Positions 37,384-45,545 of a DNA stretch of 64,000 nucleotides are shown piece by piece. A program made the position numbers and the translations under genes. The DNA is taken from IMG/VR virus record IMGVR_UViG_3300028654_000384, positions 151,858-215,857 of that record, one strand, 5' to 3'. This DNA comes from a virus. Positions within the stretch are counted from its first letter, which is position 1. Each line of letters starts with the position of its first letter. The notes under the pieces were generated by a model. The model ran no database searches and was not told where the DNA came from. It worked only from the letters and a program-made list of their open reading frames with translations.

Positions 37384-38408
37384 CGATCCATGATCCACTT
37401 GTCAGACGTGTTTTACCTGTCGGAACAATAGATTTATGCGTCGGTGAATCGCACCTGGTACGGCAGGCACTTCGTGACACCTTCACCCCGCCGAGTACCT
37501 TCGACTTGCTAGACGTTACAAACAATTGTGATTATCAGGAACCAGAGGGTTATCCACCACTGGTACAATCGCTTGAGAGGCGTCATGGCCAACATGTTGT
37601 CATTACCGCTGGAGCAAAACAAGGATTGGCGGCATGCTTCTATGCTGCAAAGCGTATGGGTATGGACGGATTGACAATGAGAACTCCGTATTGGTCACAG
37701 ATGCCGCATGCAGCTAAGATTATGGGTCTTATGCCTCATTTTACAGATGCGCCCATCAATAATTGCGCACATTTAATTGTCTCACCAAATAATCCAGATG
37801 GCCACGTGATGTCGCTTGCCGATGCAGCAGTGTTGAAGGAGCAGTGTCGTCAGTTGGGGGTACCACTCATTCACGACGCTGCTTATCACACGCCAGTCTA
37901 TCTCAATGAAATGACGTGTGCTGACCCACTACCAGATCTGGCAGATATTACGATCTATAGCGTCGCCAAGATGTATGGGATGTCAGGTCTCCGCATAGGG
38001 TGGGTTACTTGCAAGGACTTGGACTTTAAACAACACGTCTGCGACTACGTCGAAACGACGACGGTGGGTGTGTCGGTGCTGTCACAGCGCACCGCTCACC
38101 GCATCATTCAACTGGAAGAGACGGTCCCCGGCCTCCGCGAATTGTTCACCCACCGCGCCCAACAATTACTGATCGAAGCGAAGAAAGTCGCAGCGAAATT
38201 GGACCCTGACGTGTTGGATGCAACAGGTGTCGAGCAATCGATCGGGATGTTTGGCTGGTTCAAGGTAGGCCCGCGATTCGACAACGAGATCGCGAGGATT
38301 GCAGTGGCTCACGGCGAGCACTTCGGCGATGAGACCCGCGTTAGGCTCAATCTCGCCGTTGAACCTCACCTGCTCTACGAAGCGATCAGTCGCCTCAACA
38401 GGCTGTGA
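37380..38408 (+). CDS. PLP-dependent aminotransferase (class I/II)
   Basis: 342 residues, ATGA overlap with the nuclease gene. VITAGAKQGLAACFYAAKRM (cofactor-phosphate site), HLIVSPNNPDGHVMS (the NPDG motif), PLIHDAAYHTPVY (Asp-x-x-Tyr pair), IYSVAKMYGMSGLRIGW (Schiff-base lysine, SxxKxxGxxGxRxG) and a C-terminal ETRVRLNLAV (Arg). All key residues are present, so it should be active; substrate unknown. It may supply an amino sugar for the nearby glycan genes. The first half is AT-richer than the second. Confidence 0.85.
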   Translation: MTIHDPLVRRVLPVGTIDLCVGESHLVRQALRDTFTPPSTFDLLDVTNNCDYQEPEGYPPLVQSLERRHGQHVVITAGAKQGLAACFYAAKRMGMDGLTMRTPYWSQMPHAAKIMGLMPHFTDAPINNCAHLIVSPNNPDGHVMSLADAAVLKEQCRQLGVPLIHDAAYHTPVYLNEMTCADPLPDLADITIYSVAKMYGMSGLRIGWVTCKDLDFKQHVCDYVETTTVGVSVLSQRTAHRIIQLEETVPGLRELFTHRAQQLLIEAKKVAAKLDPDVLDATGVEQSIGMFGWFKVGPRFDNEIARIAVAHGEHFGDETRVRLNLAVEPHLLYEAISRLNRL

Positions 38409-38434
38409 AAGTTACCACACGACTGGCATAGGAT
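38405..38434 (+). promoter_or_regulatory. Leaderless-type promoter
   Basis: GTGAAA-18-TAGGAT, overlapping the end of the aminotransferase gene; ATG 5 bases past the -10. Confidence 0.8.
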
Positions 38435-38439
38435 CAATC

Positions 38440-38685
38440 ATGCCGTTGTTAGGTCAACAGAGTTTGAACATGCGGTTTCGCTACTGTGAGTGCGGTTGCA
38501 AGGGCTATGCATCGTCGACTCACTGGATCTTTTGGGACTTGATGAACAAGTTCGACGCCTACCGAGGCCACGGCTTCTCCGGCGTAAAGCTCCGAACGTG
38601 CAGCACACGGGCAGATGCAGAATTGGCGTGCAACAATGACGTTGAGCTAGCTCGCGTAATCAAGTGCATGCAGGTGTCGACGTGA
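38440..38685 (+). CDS. Hypothetical protein, 81 residues
   Basis: MRFRYCECGCKGYASSTHWI holds a CxCxC cluster; the rest is polar with TRADAELACNNDVELARVIK. Overlaps the next gene by GTGA. Function unknown. Confidence 0.65.
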   Translation: MPLLGQQSLNMRFRYCECGCKGYASSTHWIFWDLMNKFDAYRGHGFSGVKLRTCSTRADAELACNNDVELARVIKCMQVST

Positions 38686-38876
38686 GGGAATCGGGGTGGG
38701 TGAGTGGTGACGGCCATGAGGCCGGAAACGACGCGCTGGTGTGTTTCAAGACGCGGCGGTGGTGGCGCCTATTTTTCATCACTGGCGCTCGCGTCAGCCC
38801 TCCACGACAGGGCGATGGGTTCTGGTACTTGGGTGTCGAAGGGGTGTCGTGGTTGCACCTGGCGGGTGAGTGGTGA
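38682..38876 (+). CDS. Possible PGxL/GW-related protein
   Basis: 64 residues from a coupled GTG: ALVCFKTRRWWRLFFITGAR then YLGVEGVSWLHL. The strand order fits the family without the PG signature. Function unknown. Confidence 0.55.
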   Translation: MRESGWVSGDGHEAGNDALVCFKTRRWWRLFFITGARVSPPRQGDGFWYLGVEGVSWLHLAGEW

Positions 38877-39112
38877 GAGAGTTTCGGATAGGACCACACG
38901 CTGTCAATGATCCACAGACATGGCCTCCGGGGTCACTGATGAAGTATGACACTAGTGTGCGTGACGCAGACGACCGCCGCCTGCACCGCAATGACTTTGG
39001 GTTGGTCGTTGCGAACGATGGTGAGTGCGTCAGGGTCTTGTGGAAGGGGTTGCGCTTTTCCCACTATCAAATCAACCTTCTCAATCCCGATGTCATCTTT
39101 CCGATCTTGTAA
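38873..39112 (+). CDS. PGxL/GW family protein on the plus strand
   Basis: 79 residues from the GTG overlapping the upstream stop. WPPGSLMKYD near residue 18, NDFGLVVANDGECVRVLW in the middle, ending INLLNPDVIF. Nearest relative seen is 383-640. Function unknown. Confidence 0.7.
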   Translation: MREFRIGPHAVNDPQTWPPGSLMKYDTSVRDADDRRLHRNDFGLVVANDGECVRVLWKGLRFSHYQINLLNPDVIFPIL

Positions 39113-39130
39113 GGATGCTTGCCTATTTAG

Positions 39131-39433
39131 ATGGTGAAGTACCAGATCGATGAACGCCAAACGCGTGATGCAGTAGGTGAAGCTCTCAAGAGTGATAGGT
39201 TCGTTCGTTTTTTTCCACACATCATCACCAAGTGGTACGAGACGCACGTCATCACGTTCAGTGACTTGCCCCGTGCATTGCCAATTTCGCGGGACGACTG
39301 GACGGAGCATGATCACCACCGTGCAATGGTCGAACGAACACATGCAGTCGTGACCGTGGGTGATGATGCATCGTTCTCCTGTGTCGTTGAACGTGTAACA
39401 GCTGATCACGTTGTAGTGTTACTCGGGAGATGA
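39131..39433 (+). CDS. Hypothetical protein, 100 residues
   Basis: MVKYQIDERQTRDAVGEAL then FVRFFPHIITKWYETHVITF and a beta end VVTVGDDASFSCVVERV. Its stop is within a few bases of the next start. Function unknown. Confidence 0.65.
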   Translation: MVKYQIDERQTRDAVGEALKSDRFVRFFPHIITKWYETHVITFSDLPRALPISRDDWTEHDHHRAMVERTHAVVTVGDDASFSCVVERVTADHVVVLLGR

Positions 39434-39436
39434 GCG

Positions 39437-40489
39437 GTGTTGCAACCTGGTGATCGCATCATTGATGTCAAGTTGACGTTCAAGAGACCGGGAACATTGC
39501 TTGGTATCAGCTACGACGACCTAGGTCATGCAACAGTTCTGTGGGATGATGGTGAATTCGAGCAAGGTGTGCCAATCGAGAACATTGGGCCATGGGAACC
39601 ACACAACTTGAAGGAATGGTCGGGTAGTAGGATACGTAGATCCATGCGAGTTCGCCTTGGCCTGCTGCGTGAGTACCTCCGTGAGGTGGTGCTTCGCGAG
39701 ATGGTGCCCATGTCGGGCATGACGTCGCCGTCTGCACCCGGTGATGACGATGCAACGGTGCCGGGTCACCTGCCCAATGAGTTGCCGCCGAGCGCCACGT
39801 TGTCTGACGAGGAGATCAATGGCGGGGGCCTTGATGAGACGGACGATCGGACGGTGGGTGACGGCGACGGTGAGGGCGGCATCGACGATCCTGACACCAA
39901 CCCCGAAGGCAAGATGGCACCGCACCTGCGCACCGACGACGACACATCATTGGGATCGCCTCCTGAAGAACGGCCCAACAAAGGCTTCTATGAGTCGACG
40001 TGGCTCAACCGTGAGATCAAGCGCTTCATGCTGCAGGAGAATCCCGCCGGCGCGGGCATGGTCGATCCTGTTAAGCCACCCCATGGTTTCTATAGCGATT
40101 TTGATGCCGTAAAAGACCACGGCGATGTCGCCAAGATGCAGGGTGCATGGTACAGGTCACCTGGTCGCGAACCCGGCGGCGAGGGCGATCCCTTCAGGGG
40201 CGAGGACGCCAATGCGCAGTTGGGCTTTCACCCGCCCGCCGGCGAGAACACCCCCGACGCGGCACCACCCGAGACGATGGGCATGGCAGGCGTCGCCGCC
40301 CGGCGCGCTCCACCTGAATGGACGTTGAATGCGGGCAGCGACACATCGAAGGTGTTGGGAGCAGGCGCAAAGCCGTCCGACGGCGCAGGCTCAATGGACA
40401 GCGATTCAGGTGAAGGGGGCGACGACGGAGCGGGTGATGCCGACAAAGAGCCCAACGACGAAGGGGCCGACGATGCGACCGCCGACTGA
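39437..40489 (+). CDS. Large acidic protein with an N-terminal SH3-like segment
   Basis: 350 residues. The start (MLQPGDRIIDVKLTFKRPGT, then DDLGHATVLWDDGEFEQG) looks like a full PGxL-type barrel. A helix follows (about 55-85), then a long Asp/Glu/Gly/Pro-rich, probably disordered region, including PHGFYSDFDAVKDHGDVAKM. The acidic tail recalls scaffolding or neck proteins but is unassigned. The GTG start is 3 bases after the preceding stop. Confidence 0.65.
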   Translation: MLQPGDRIIDVKLTFKRPGTLLGISYDDLGHATVLWDDGEFEQGVPIENIGPWEPHNLKEWSGSRIRRSMRVRLGLLREYLREVVLREMVPMSGMTSPSAPGDDDATVPGHLPNELPPSATLSDEEINGGGLDETDDRTVGDGDGEGGIDDPDTNPEGKMAPHLRTDDDTSLGSPPEERPNKGFYESTWLNREIKRFMLQENPAGAGMVDPVKPPHGFYSDFDAVKDHGDVAKMQGAWYRSPGREPGGEGDPFRGEDANAQLGFHPPAGENTPDAAPPETMGMAGVAARRAPPEWTLNAGSDTSKVLGAGAKPSDGAGSMDSDSGEGGDDGAGDADKEPNDEGADDATAD

Positions 40490-40492
40490 CAT

Positions 40493-40522
40493 GTGCAAGT
40501 TGCTTCATCGTTGGCATAGGAT
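40493..40522 (+). promoter_or_regulatory. Leaderless-type promoter
   Basis: GTGCAA-18-TAGGAT-GTGATC-ATG. Confidence 0.85.
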
Positions 40523-40528
40523 GTGATC

Positions 40529-40894
40529 ATGCCTGGCTTCATCCTCCGCGTGTACACTTACCACAACGATCCCGTCGCGATCACCAACAACGTCCTGTTG
40601 AGATCGCGGTACTCCCACGACGAACCCTTCACTGCCGAGGCCATCGTCAATGACCTGATGTTGGGCGAGCCCTTCGACGGCCTGCTCGACGACATTGAGG
40701 CCAAGTGGGAGTGCAAGATTGCCTTCTGTGACGATGACATCTACGACGGCGTGCGAGTCGTGGAACTCGACGTCTTCGAACCCACCTACAAGACTGCTGC
40801 ACAAGCACGGCAGGTCCTCGATGAGATCGCTGCACAGGCGTCGGGGTGGGTGAAGGGTACCGTGCAACCTGAACCGAATAGGTATCAGTCATGA
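40529..40894 (+). CDS. Hypothetical protein, 121 residues
   Basis: FILRVYTYHNDPVAITNNVL, a helix with LMLGEPFDGLLDDIEAKW, DGVRVVELDVFEPTY and a final helix: alpha/beta. ATGA overlap with the next lipoprotein gene. Function unknown. Confidence 0.7.
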   Translation: MPGFILRVYTYHNDPVAITNNVLLRSRYSHDEPFTAEAIVNDLMLGEPFDGLLDDIEAKWECKIAFCDDDIYDGVRVVELDVFEPTYKTAAQARQVLDEIAAQASGWVKGTVQPEPNRYQS

Positions 40895-41373
40895 ATAGAA
40901 CATCGTTCCTCGGTCTCATCGCCTCGGCAATTCTTGCCCTGTTGAGCGGTTGCTCCACGGCGTACGACGCTCAACCGGTTGCCTACGGCGTGTCAACGCC
41001 CACTGCCAGCGTCGCCGTCGTGGGGACTGATTACGTCTATCCCACCGGCGCCATCATCGTTGAGCCGGGCTACTACTACACCGACACCTACGTCGATGGT
41101 TACCCATACCGCAACTACTACCGCTTCGGCGGCGGTCGTTGGAACACGGTGGGGCATTATGCTCGGCCAAACGTACGCATCGGCGTCGGAGCAGCCGCTC
41201 GGGGCGGTCACCCGTACGTCAATCACGGCAGCATGCACGGTGCTCCTGCAGGCCACGCGGTGGGCCCCGCACACGTGGGTGGGGGTAACCACGGAGGCGG
41301 GGGCAGTCACGGTAGTGGGCACGCCGGGGGCGGCGGTCACGGCGGCGGGGGACGCGGAGGAGGGCACCGATGA
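40891..41373 (+). CDS. Gly/His-rich lipoprotein
   Basis: 160 residues. Signal peptide and lipobox LLSGC-ST near residue 21; a Tyr/Val-rich middle (IIVEPGYYYTDTYVDGYPY) and a Gly/His/Ser repeat tail (HGGGGSHGSGHAGGGGHGGG). Such tails bind metal or act as flexible surface material. ATGA overlap on both sides. Function unknown. Confidence 0.7.
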   Translation: MNRTSFLGLIASAILALLSGCSTAYDAQPVAYGVSTPTASVAVVGTDYVYPTGAIIVEPGYYYTDTYVDGYPYRNYYRFGGGRWNTVGHYARPNVRIGVGAAARGGHPYVNHGSMHGAPAGHAVGPAHVGGGNHGGGGSHGSGHAGGGGHGGGGRGGGHR

Positions 41374-42044
41374 AGAAGCAGACTGCATCGCTCAAGGCGT
41401 TACGCAAGGCCATCGCCGAAGCGCTGGAGAATGACGACCTCAACTCCATCGAGGTGGGGGACGTCGTCGAAGTGGATCTCGATGAAATTGGCATTCTGCC
41501 CGTGCGGGTCATTGAGCTGTTCGATGACGTCAATGCCGTGGCGGGTGGCGAGGCCCCGCGCAATCCGGGTGAGTTCTCCGGACCTGGCTTCTTGGGTGAG
41601 ATTGACCCCGAGTCGGGCGAATCAGGCCGCATGGTCTTTTCGCTGAATCAGGTATTGCCGGGTAGCAAAGCCAAGGGCTACTTTCCACGTGACGTCGACG
41701 ACGTTGATCTCGATGCGCGACCCGACGTTGACGAAGGTGACAAGGTCGACGGCTACGTCGCCAACACCGACGGCGATCCACACAAAGAAGACCACGCTGA
41801 TCCGACGGGACGTAACTGGGGTGCTAGCCTCGATGAACTTGACGAGAGCAATTACAGTAGCTTCGGTGGGATCAATGAAGACATCACTGAAGAGGTAGGC
41901 GAGACGTTCTATCGCCTGCTGATGAAGCACTTCTCGGCCGAGCACCTAAAGCGCGGCACTCTGGAGATTCTGCGGCGCAACGTCGAAGAATGTGTCAGCG
42001 AACAAGTCGACAAATTGACTGGCATCACCAGCTGGCGCAGGTAG
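41370..42044 (+). CDS. Acidic protein, 224 residues
   Basis: A basic start (KKQTASLKALRKAIAEAL), then SIEVGDVVEVDLDEIGILPV (an SH3-like strand pair), a Gly/Pro/Asp-rich middle and a helical end (ETFYRLLMKHFSAEHLKRGT). Like 39437-40489 it combines a small barrel and an acidic linker. It converges on the opposite-strand gene that ends at 42047. Function unknown. Confidence 0.65.
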   Translation: MKKQTASLKALRKAIAEALENDDLNSIEVGDVVEVDLDEIGILPVRVIELFDDVNAVAGGEAPRNPGEFSGPGFLGEIDPESGESGRMVFSLNQVLPGSKAKGYFPRDVDDVDLDARPDVDEGDKVDGYVANTDGDPHKEDHADPTGRNWGASLDELDESNYSSFGGINEDITEEVGETFYRLLMKHFSAEHLKRGTLEILRRNVEECVSEQVDKLTGITSWRR

Positions 42045-42046
42045 AC

Positions 42047-43414
42047 TTACTCGACGTGGATCACGCCGTCGACGTCGACAAGCACCAACCAACACACGTT
42101 CGATGGCACGCTGACCGTCTGCTTGTGCTCGGGCACCTGCAGCAGGATTGAGCTGGGCGTCAGGTTGCGGACGGTCATGGTGTGAGACTTCAGCGGCGCC
42201 GGCGGAAGATTGATCGTCAACCCGACGACCGTTCCCTCGAGCCGCAGGTTCTTGGTGGTTGCATCGGGCGTGACGCTCAGCGTCACCTGTCGTGGCACCG
42301 CTGCCACATAGCGCGACCACACGCCGTTGCCGTCGAGGGTCGCCTTCAACCAACCCTGCAAGTTGCCGTTGGGCCCCGTCGTGGCGACGGTCATGTTGCC
42401 CGCAGTGCCGCCTTCTGTCAGTGACGGTACGGGCTTTGACGTGTCGAGCGGCGCGCGGTAACGTTCAACGAGGCTGGCGATCCTATCCTTCGACTCCACG
42501 GCCAACTGCGTCATCGTGGCCCGAATGTGAGCGTTGGCCTCATTGGGCTGCCACGTCCACCTGGGTGCGCGGTCCTTCTCGACGGCCAGCCACTTGTCGA
42601 TGGCGTTGTAGAAACCCGTGCTGACGCCGCCGTTGCGGTACGGGTGCCGCAGGCTGCCGCGCTGGTGGGCAACGAAGGGCACATCGCCGTCCACATGGAA
42701 TTCTTCGTGATAGTCGCCGAGGCCCTTCAGGACGATGGCGGTGCCCGAGCCCTTCAGGTGCTTCCACCCGACGTAGTTGATGTTGCGAGAGTGCAGGTAT
42801 TCCGGGATCTGCCAACCCACATCGCACAGCACCTGGTAGCCCACGGGCAGGTTGTAGATCTTGGCCTGACCTTCATTGGTGATGTTGAGGGTGTTGCTCT
42901 TGCTGGGCACCACCTTGAGATCGCGCCAGCGGTGGGCCGGCGACATCGCCAGCCACGCGGTGTACGGGATGCCCTTGAACGTCTGGTTGGTGCCGTTGCC
43001 GCTGGAGAAACCTCCGATGTCTTCGAAGGTGGCACCGCAGATGCCGGTGCCCCTGTCGAGCAATTCGTTACGAACGTAGTCATCCCACCCCTTTGCCAAC
43101 ACCACAGTGTCGCTGTCGACGTTGAGGTGGATGTCGCCATCGTCTGTCATTGCCAACCCGTGCTCGATGACGACGCCGTGGGCCATCGAACCACCCTGGC
43201 CCCCGACGCCGCCGTCGGTGCTCGGCACGCAGAATGTCTGTGTATTCGGCAGTGATCTCAACCGTTCCGCTGCGGTGGGCCCAATGCAGTGCACCGTCAT
43301 CTTGAGGGCCTCGGGATGGTTGGCCAACATTCGCATTGTTTCCCACATAAATGTGACGTAGGGTACGGTTGACTTATCGCTATGACAGTGGGCGTGGATG
43401 ACGGGTGTGTCCAT
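42047..43414 (-). CDS. Glycosyltransferase with C-terminal beta domain
   Basis: 455 residues. TPVIHAHCHSDKSTVPYVTF opens a GT-A-like domain; HLNVDSDTVVLAKGWDDYV provides the DxD metal site (about residue 115); ICGATFEDIGGFSS and HVDGDVPFVAHQRG follow. After about residue 340 the sequence becomes a beta-sandwich (VTLSVTPDATTKNLRLEG, HTMTVRNLTPSSILLQVPE) like appended domains on phage surface proteins. The only minus-strand gene between 11 and 64 kb. Start at the ATG with AAAGGCGAG upstream. Confidence 0.65.
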   Translation of the reverse strand: MDTPVIHAHCHSDKSTVPYVTFMWETMRMLANHPEALKMTVHCIGPTAAERLRSLPNTQTFCVPSTDGGVGGQGGSMAHGVVIEHGLAMTDDGDIHLNVDSDTVVLAKGWDDYVRNELLDRGTGICGATFEDIGGFSSGNGTNQTFKGIPYTAWLAMSPAHRWRDLKVVPSKSNTLNITNEGQAKIYNLPVGYQVLCDVGWQIPEYLHSRNINYVGWKHLKGSGTAIVLKGLGDYHEEFHVDGDVPFVAHQRGSLRHPYRNGGVSTGFYNAIDKWLAVEKDRAPRWTWQPNEANAHIRATMTQLAVESKDRIASLVERYRAPLDTSKPVPSLTEGGTAGNMTVATTGPNGNLQGWLKATLDGNGVWSRYVAAVPRQVTLSVTPDATTKNLRLEGTVVGLTINLPPAPLKSHTMTVRNLTPSSILLQVPEHKQTVSVPSNVCWLVLVDVDGVIHVE

Positions 43415-43479
43415 GTGGGTGCGCTCGCCTTTCGGGTATCTTACGGCGAATTGTGTGACGTGGGTCGGCAAAGTGCACA

Positions 43480-43509
43480 GTGCAAGTCACTTCGACGTGG
43501 TGGTAGGAT
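43480..43509 (+). promoter_or_regulatory. Leaderless-type promoter
   Basis: GTGCAA-18-TAGGAT-GTTAAC-ATG, divergent from the glycosyltransferase gene. Confidence 0.85.
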
Positions 43510-43515
43510 GTTAAC

Positions 43516-44037
43516 ATGGCGTCCACTCCCGTACCCGGCAAACGAACCAAGTCGATGGAACTCAATGCGATCCGAGGATCAATGAACGAGTCGCCCCCAC
43601 CGCCACCCCCGAACATGACCACCCGCGAGTGGTTCGCTGGCTTAGCGTTGATGAACGCTGCGTTGATGAAGGACTTGCCGGTGACCATGCGTGCAGCTGA
43701 AGCCGTCCGCCTCGCCGACGAACTGATGGCGGCACTGGCGGTGCCACGGGTGCCGAGCAAGGCATCGATGGAGGCACCGTCGGAGACCGACATGGGTGCG
43801 TGGGATCAACACGTTGTCGACAAGCGTGAGAAGTCGACCCCGGGAACGCGAGACACCAACCCGGCATGTGCCATGGCCCGAGGCGACGTCGACGCGGGGC
43901 AATCTAAATCCACCGAAGCCAGCGTTCACTTTCGCCGTGCTAACAATGAATTGACGGCGGCACTCGACGACCTGCATGATACTTCAACGCAGTCGCCGGG
44001 CAGGTACTCGACGCTCAACGTCAATGACGATGAGTGA
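43516..44037 (+). CDS. Hypothetical protein, 173 residues
   Basis: A poly-Pro stretch (ESPPPPPPNMTTREWFAGLA), a helix (LMNAALMKDLPVTMRAAEAV) and a polar tail with NELTAALDDLHDT. The residues after TTREWFAGLA resemble short phage hypothetical proteins, but this one stays unassigned. Its end overlaps or abuts the next start. Confidence 0.65.
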   Translation: MASTPVPGKRTKSMELNAIRGSMNESPPPPPPNMTTREWFAGLALMNAALMKDLPVTMRAAEAVRLADELMAALAVPRVPSKASMEAPSETDMGAWDQHVVDKREKSTPGTRDTNPACAMARGDVDAGQSKSTEASVHFRRANNELTAALDDLHDTSTQSPGRYSTLNVNDDE

Positions 44038-44038
44038 C

Positions 44039-44272
44039 ATGAAACCCGGTGATCTGATCGAGTGGTTCTACACGTCGAACGACAAAGCAGTTAAACCTCG
44101 TGAAGAGCTGTGGTCGTCGATCGATAAACACTACGTGACCATTGGCGGCACCCACCTACTGATTTCCCGTGCTGACGAGGTGCTGACATTCCTCACCATG
44201 GGCAGTGACAAGGGGTTGCTCCGCGCGCGCGAGGATGATTCGGGGAGTGAACACGAGTGCATAAAAAAGTAG
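44039..44272 (+). CDS. KPGDLIEW-subfamily protein
   Basis: 77 residues from the MKPGDLIEWFY ATG one base after the upstream stop; ATGs at 44030 and 44024 are also in frame. ELWSSIDKHYVTIGGTHLLI and KGLLRAREDD are conserved; the last phrase is encoded by the 28-nt repeat at 44214-44241 shared with 50.2-50.6 and 59.3 kb. Confidence 0.8.
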   Translation: MKPGDLIEWFYTSNDKAVKPREELWSSIDKHYVTIGGTHLLISRADEVLTFLTMGSDKGLLRAREDDSGSEHECIKK

Positions 44273-44275
44273 GAT
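44247..44275 (+). promoter_or_regulatory. Leaderless-type promoter
   Basis: GTGAAC-17-TAGGAT within the end of the preceding gene; ATG 5 bases beyond. Confidence 0.7.
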
Positions 44276-44280
44276 GACAC

Positions 44281-44979
44281 ATGCTGATCGTGCTATCAGG
44301 TGAAGCGGGTGCAGGCAAGGACGCCGTTGCTCGGGTGTTGGCCGAGCACCACGGCTACATCATGCACTCGCTGTCGGCGCCGCTCAAGCGCTTCGCCGAA
44401 GACATGTTCGGCTTCAGCGACACACAGTTGTACGGGCCCTCGCGGTACCGCAATGAACCCGACCCGAGGTGGGCGCGCCCGTGTTCGACGTGTGGTGGCT
44501 TGGGCAAAGTCTACGGCACTGACATTCCGCATGCCCAGTGTAGGGGCACCGGCAAGCTCAATGACAATTCGCCACGCCGTGTACTGCAATTGCTGGGTGA
44601 CGAGTGGCTACGCCAGATGATCCACCCCGATGCGCTGACGATACGCGCGAGATCTGAACTGGAAGACTTGCTAGCCGATGATTGCAGTGTCGTCATCAAT
44701 GATGCGCGCTTTGCCAATGACCGCGACAATTTACGTGCATGGTTGGGGGCCCACCGGGTCGACGTCAGGGCGCTGGGAAAGCAGGTCAAGTCAGCCGCCT
44801 GGCGCAGCCATGGCAGTGAATTATCGAGGCCCACCGACGATGAAGTCGAGTACGTGCTGGTGAACCCGGAAGAGTTTCCGTTTCCTGGGCTCAAGACGCG
44901 TGTGGACGACATGCTGGTGAAGTTGGCCTCAAGAATTGAGGTGCCCGAAGGGCATGCAGTTCCTGCACGGACGCCATGA
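44281..44979 (+). CDS. Deoxynucleoside monophosphate kinase with a zinc-knuckle insert
   Basis: 232 residues. MLIVLSGEAGAGKDAVARVL is the P-loop; LKRFAEDMFGF, RRVLQLLGDEWLRQ and VVINDARFANDRDNL follow the T4 gp1 dNMP kinase order. Such kinases convert dNMPs to dNDPs for phage DNA synthesis. Between the LID-adjacent helix and the core is an insert with CSTCGGLGK and CRGTGK, like a DnaJ zinc-knuckle, giving at least three Cys. ATGA overlap with the next gene. Confidence 0.82.
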   Translation: MLIVLSGEAGAGKDAVARVLAEHHGYIMHSLSAPLKRFAEDMFGFSDTQLYGPSRYRNEPDPRWARPCSTCGGLGKVYGTDIPHAQCRGTGKLNDNSPRRVLQLLGDEWLRQMIHPDALTIRARSELEDLLADDCSVVINDARFANDRDNLRAWLGAHRVDVRALGKQVKSAAWRSHGSELSRPTDDEVEYVLVNPEEFPFPGLKTRVDDMLVKLASRIEVPEGHAVPARTP

Positions 44980-45389
44980 AATATCGACCTGAAATCAGTG
45001 GCGAGCTGCAACTCCATTCGATTCCCATCTTCATCGAACGCGTCGGGCACGTTGATCCCATGCGGTGCGGCACCTTCGTCGAGCTGTTGCACAAGCAGGC
45101 GACGGTGAAGTTATACGCCGACTTCGACGATCGCGCCGGCGGGCTGGCCATATGCGAGGCGGGGGTGGGGGTGGTGTTCGACCACGTATGGCACGTGGAT
45201 CCGTTGGAGCTGCGCTCCGCACAAGCGGTGGAGCACGTGCACTCGCAGTCATATGGGCACCTGAAGTTGAAGAATGTCTATGAATTCCTGTGGTACCGAG
45301 TGAGGTTTAATCGTGGCACCTTCTTGGCGAGGTACAACTGGTTGACGGAAGGAGTGACGGCGCCGGTCGAGCAAAAAGTGTCGCCGTGA
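44976..45389 (+). CDS. Hypothetical protein, 137 residues
   Basis: SGELQLHSIPIFIERVGHVD, GLAICEAGVGVVFDHVWHVD and NVYEFLWYRVRFNRGTFL: beta-rich, with repeated HVDP segments. Function unknown; coupled to the dNMP kinase gene. Confidence 0.7.
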   Translation: MKYRPEISGELQLHSIPIFIERVGHVDPMRCGTFVELLHKQATVKLYADFDDRAGGLAICEAGVGVVFDHVWHVDPLELRSAQAVEHVHSQSYGHLKLKNVYEFLWYRVRFNRGTFLARYNWLTEGVTAPVEQKVSP

Positions 45390-45398
45390 CGTAAAACG

Positions 45399-45428
45399 GT
45401 GAAACAAGCTGACGTAGCCTGATATAGT
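45399..45428 (+). promoter_or_regulatory. Promoter of the tRNA array
   Basis: GTGAAA-18-TATAGT, ending 17 bases before the first tRNA. Confidence 0.7.
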
Positions 45429-45445
45429 ACTTGATACCGGCAAGA

Positions 45446-45520
45446 CGAACCGTAGCTCAGCATGGTTAGAGCATCGCACTGATATTGCGAGGGTCAGGGG
45501 TTCGACTCCCTTCGGTTCGA
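45446..45520 (+). tRNA. tRNA-Ile (GAT)
   Basis: Acceptor CGAACCG/CGGTTCG, anticodon stem TCGCA/TGCGA with loop CTGATAT, T loop TTCGACT. No CCA encoded. Confidence 0.9.
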
Positions 45521-45545
45521 CGACGAAATCACACAAGAAGAAATC

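Noticed and set aside
42527-43255. A 242-codon plus-strand open frame
   Set aside because: It lies opposite the glycosyltransferase gene, whose motifs and composition are coherent; this frame shows only Val/Ala/Asp-rich shadow composition.
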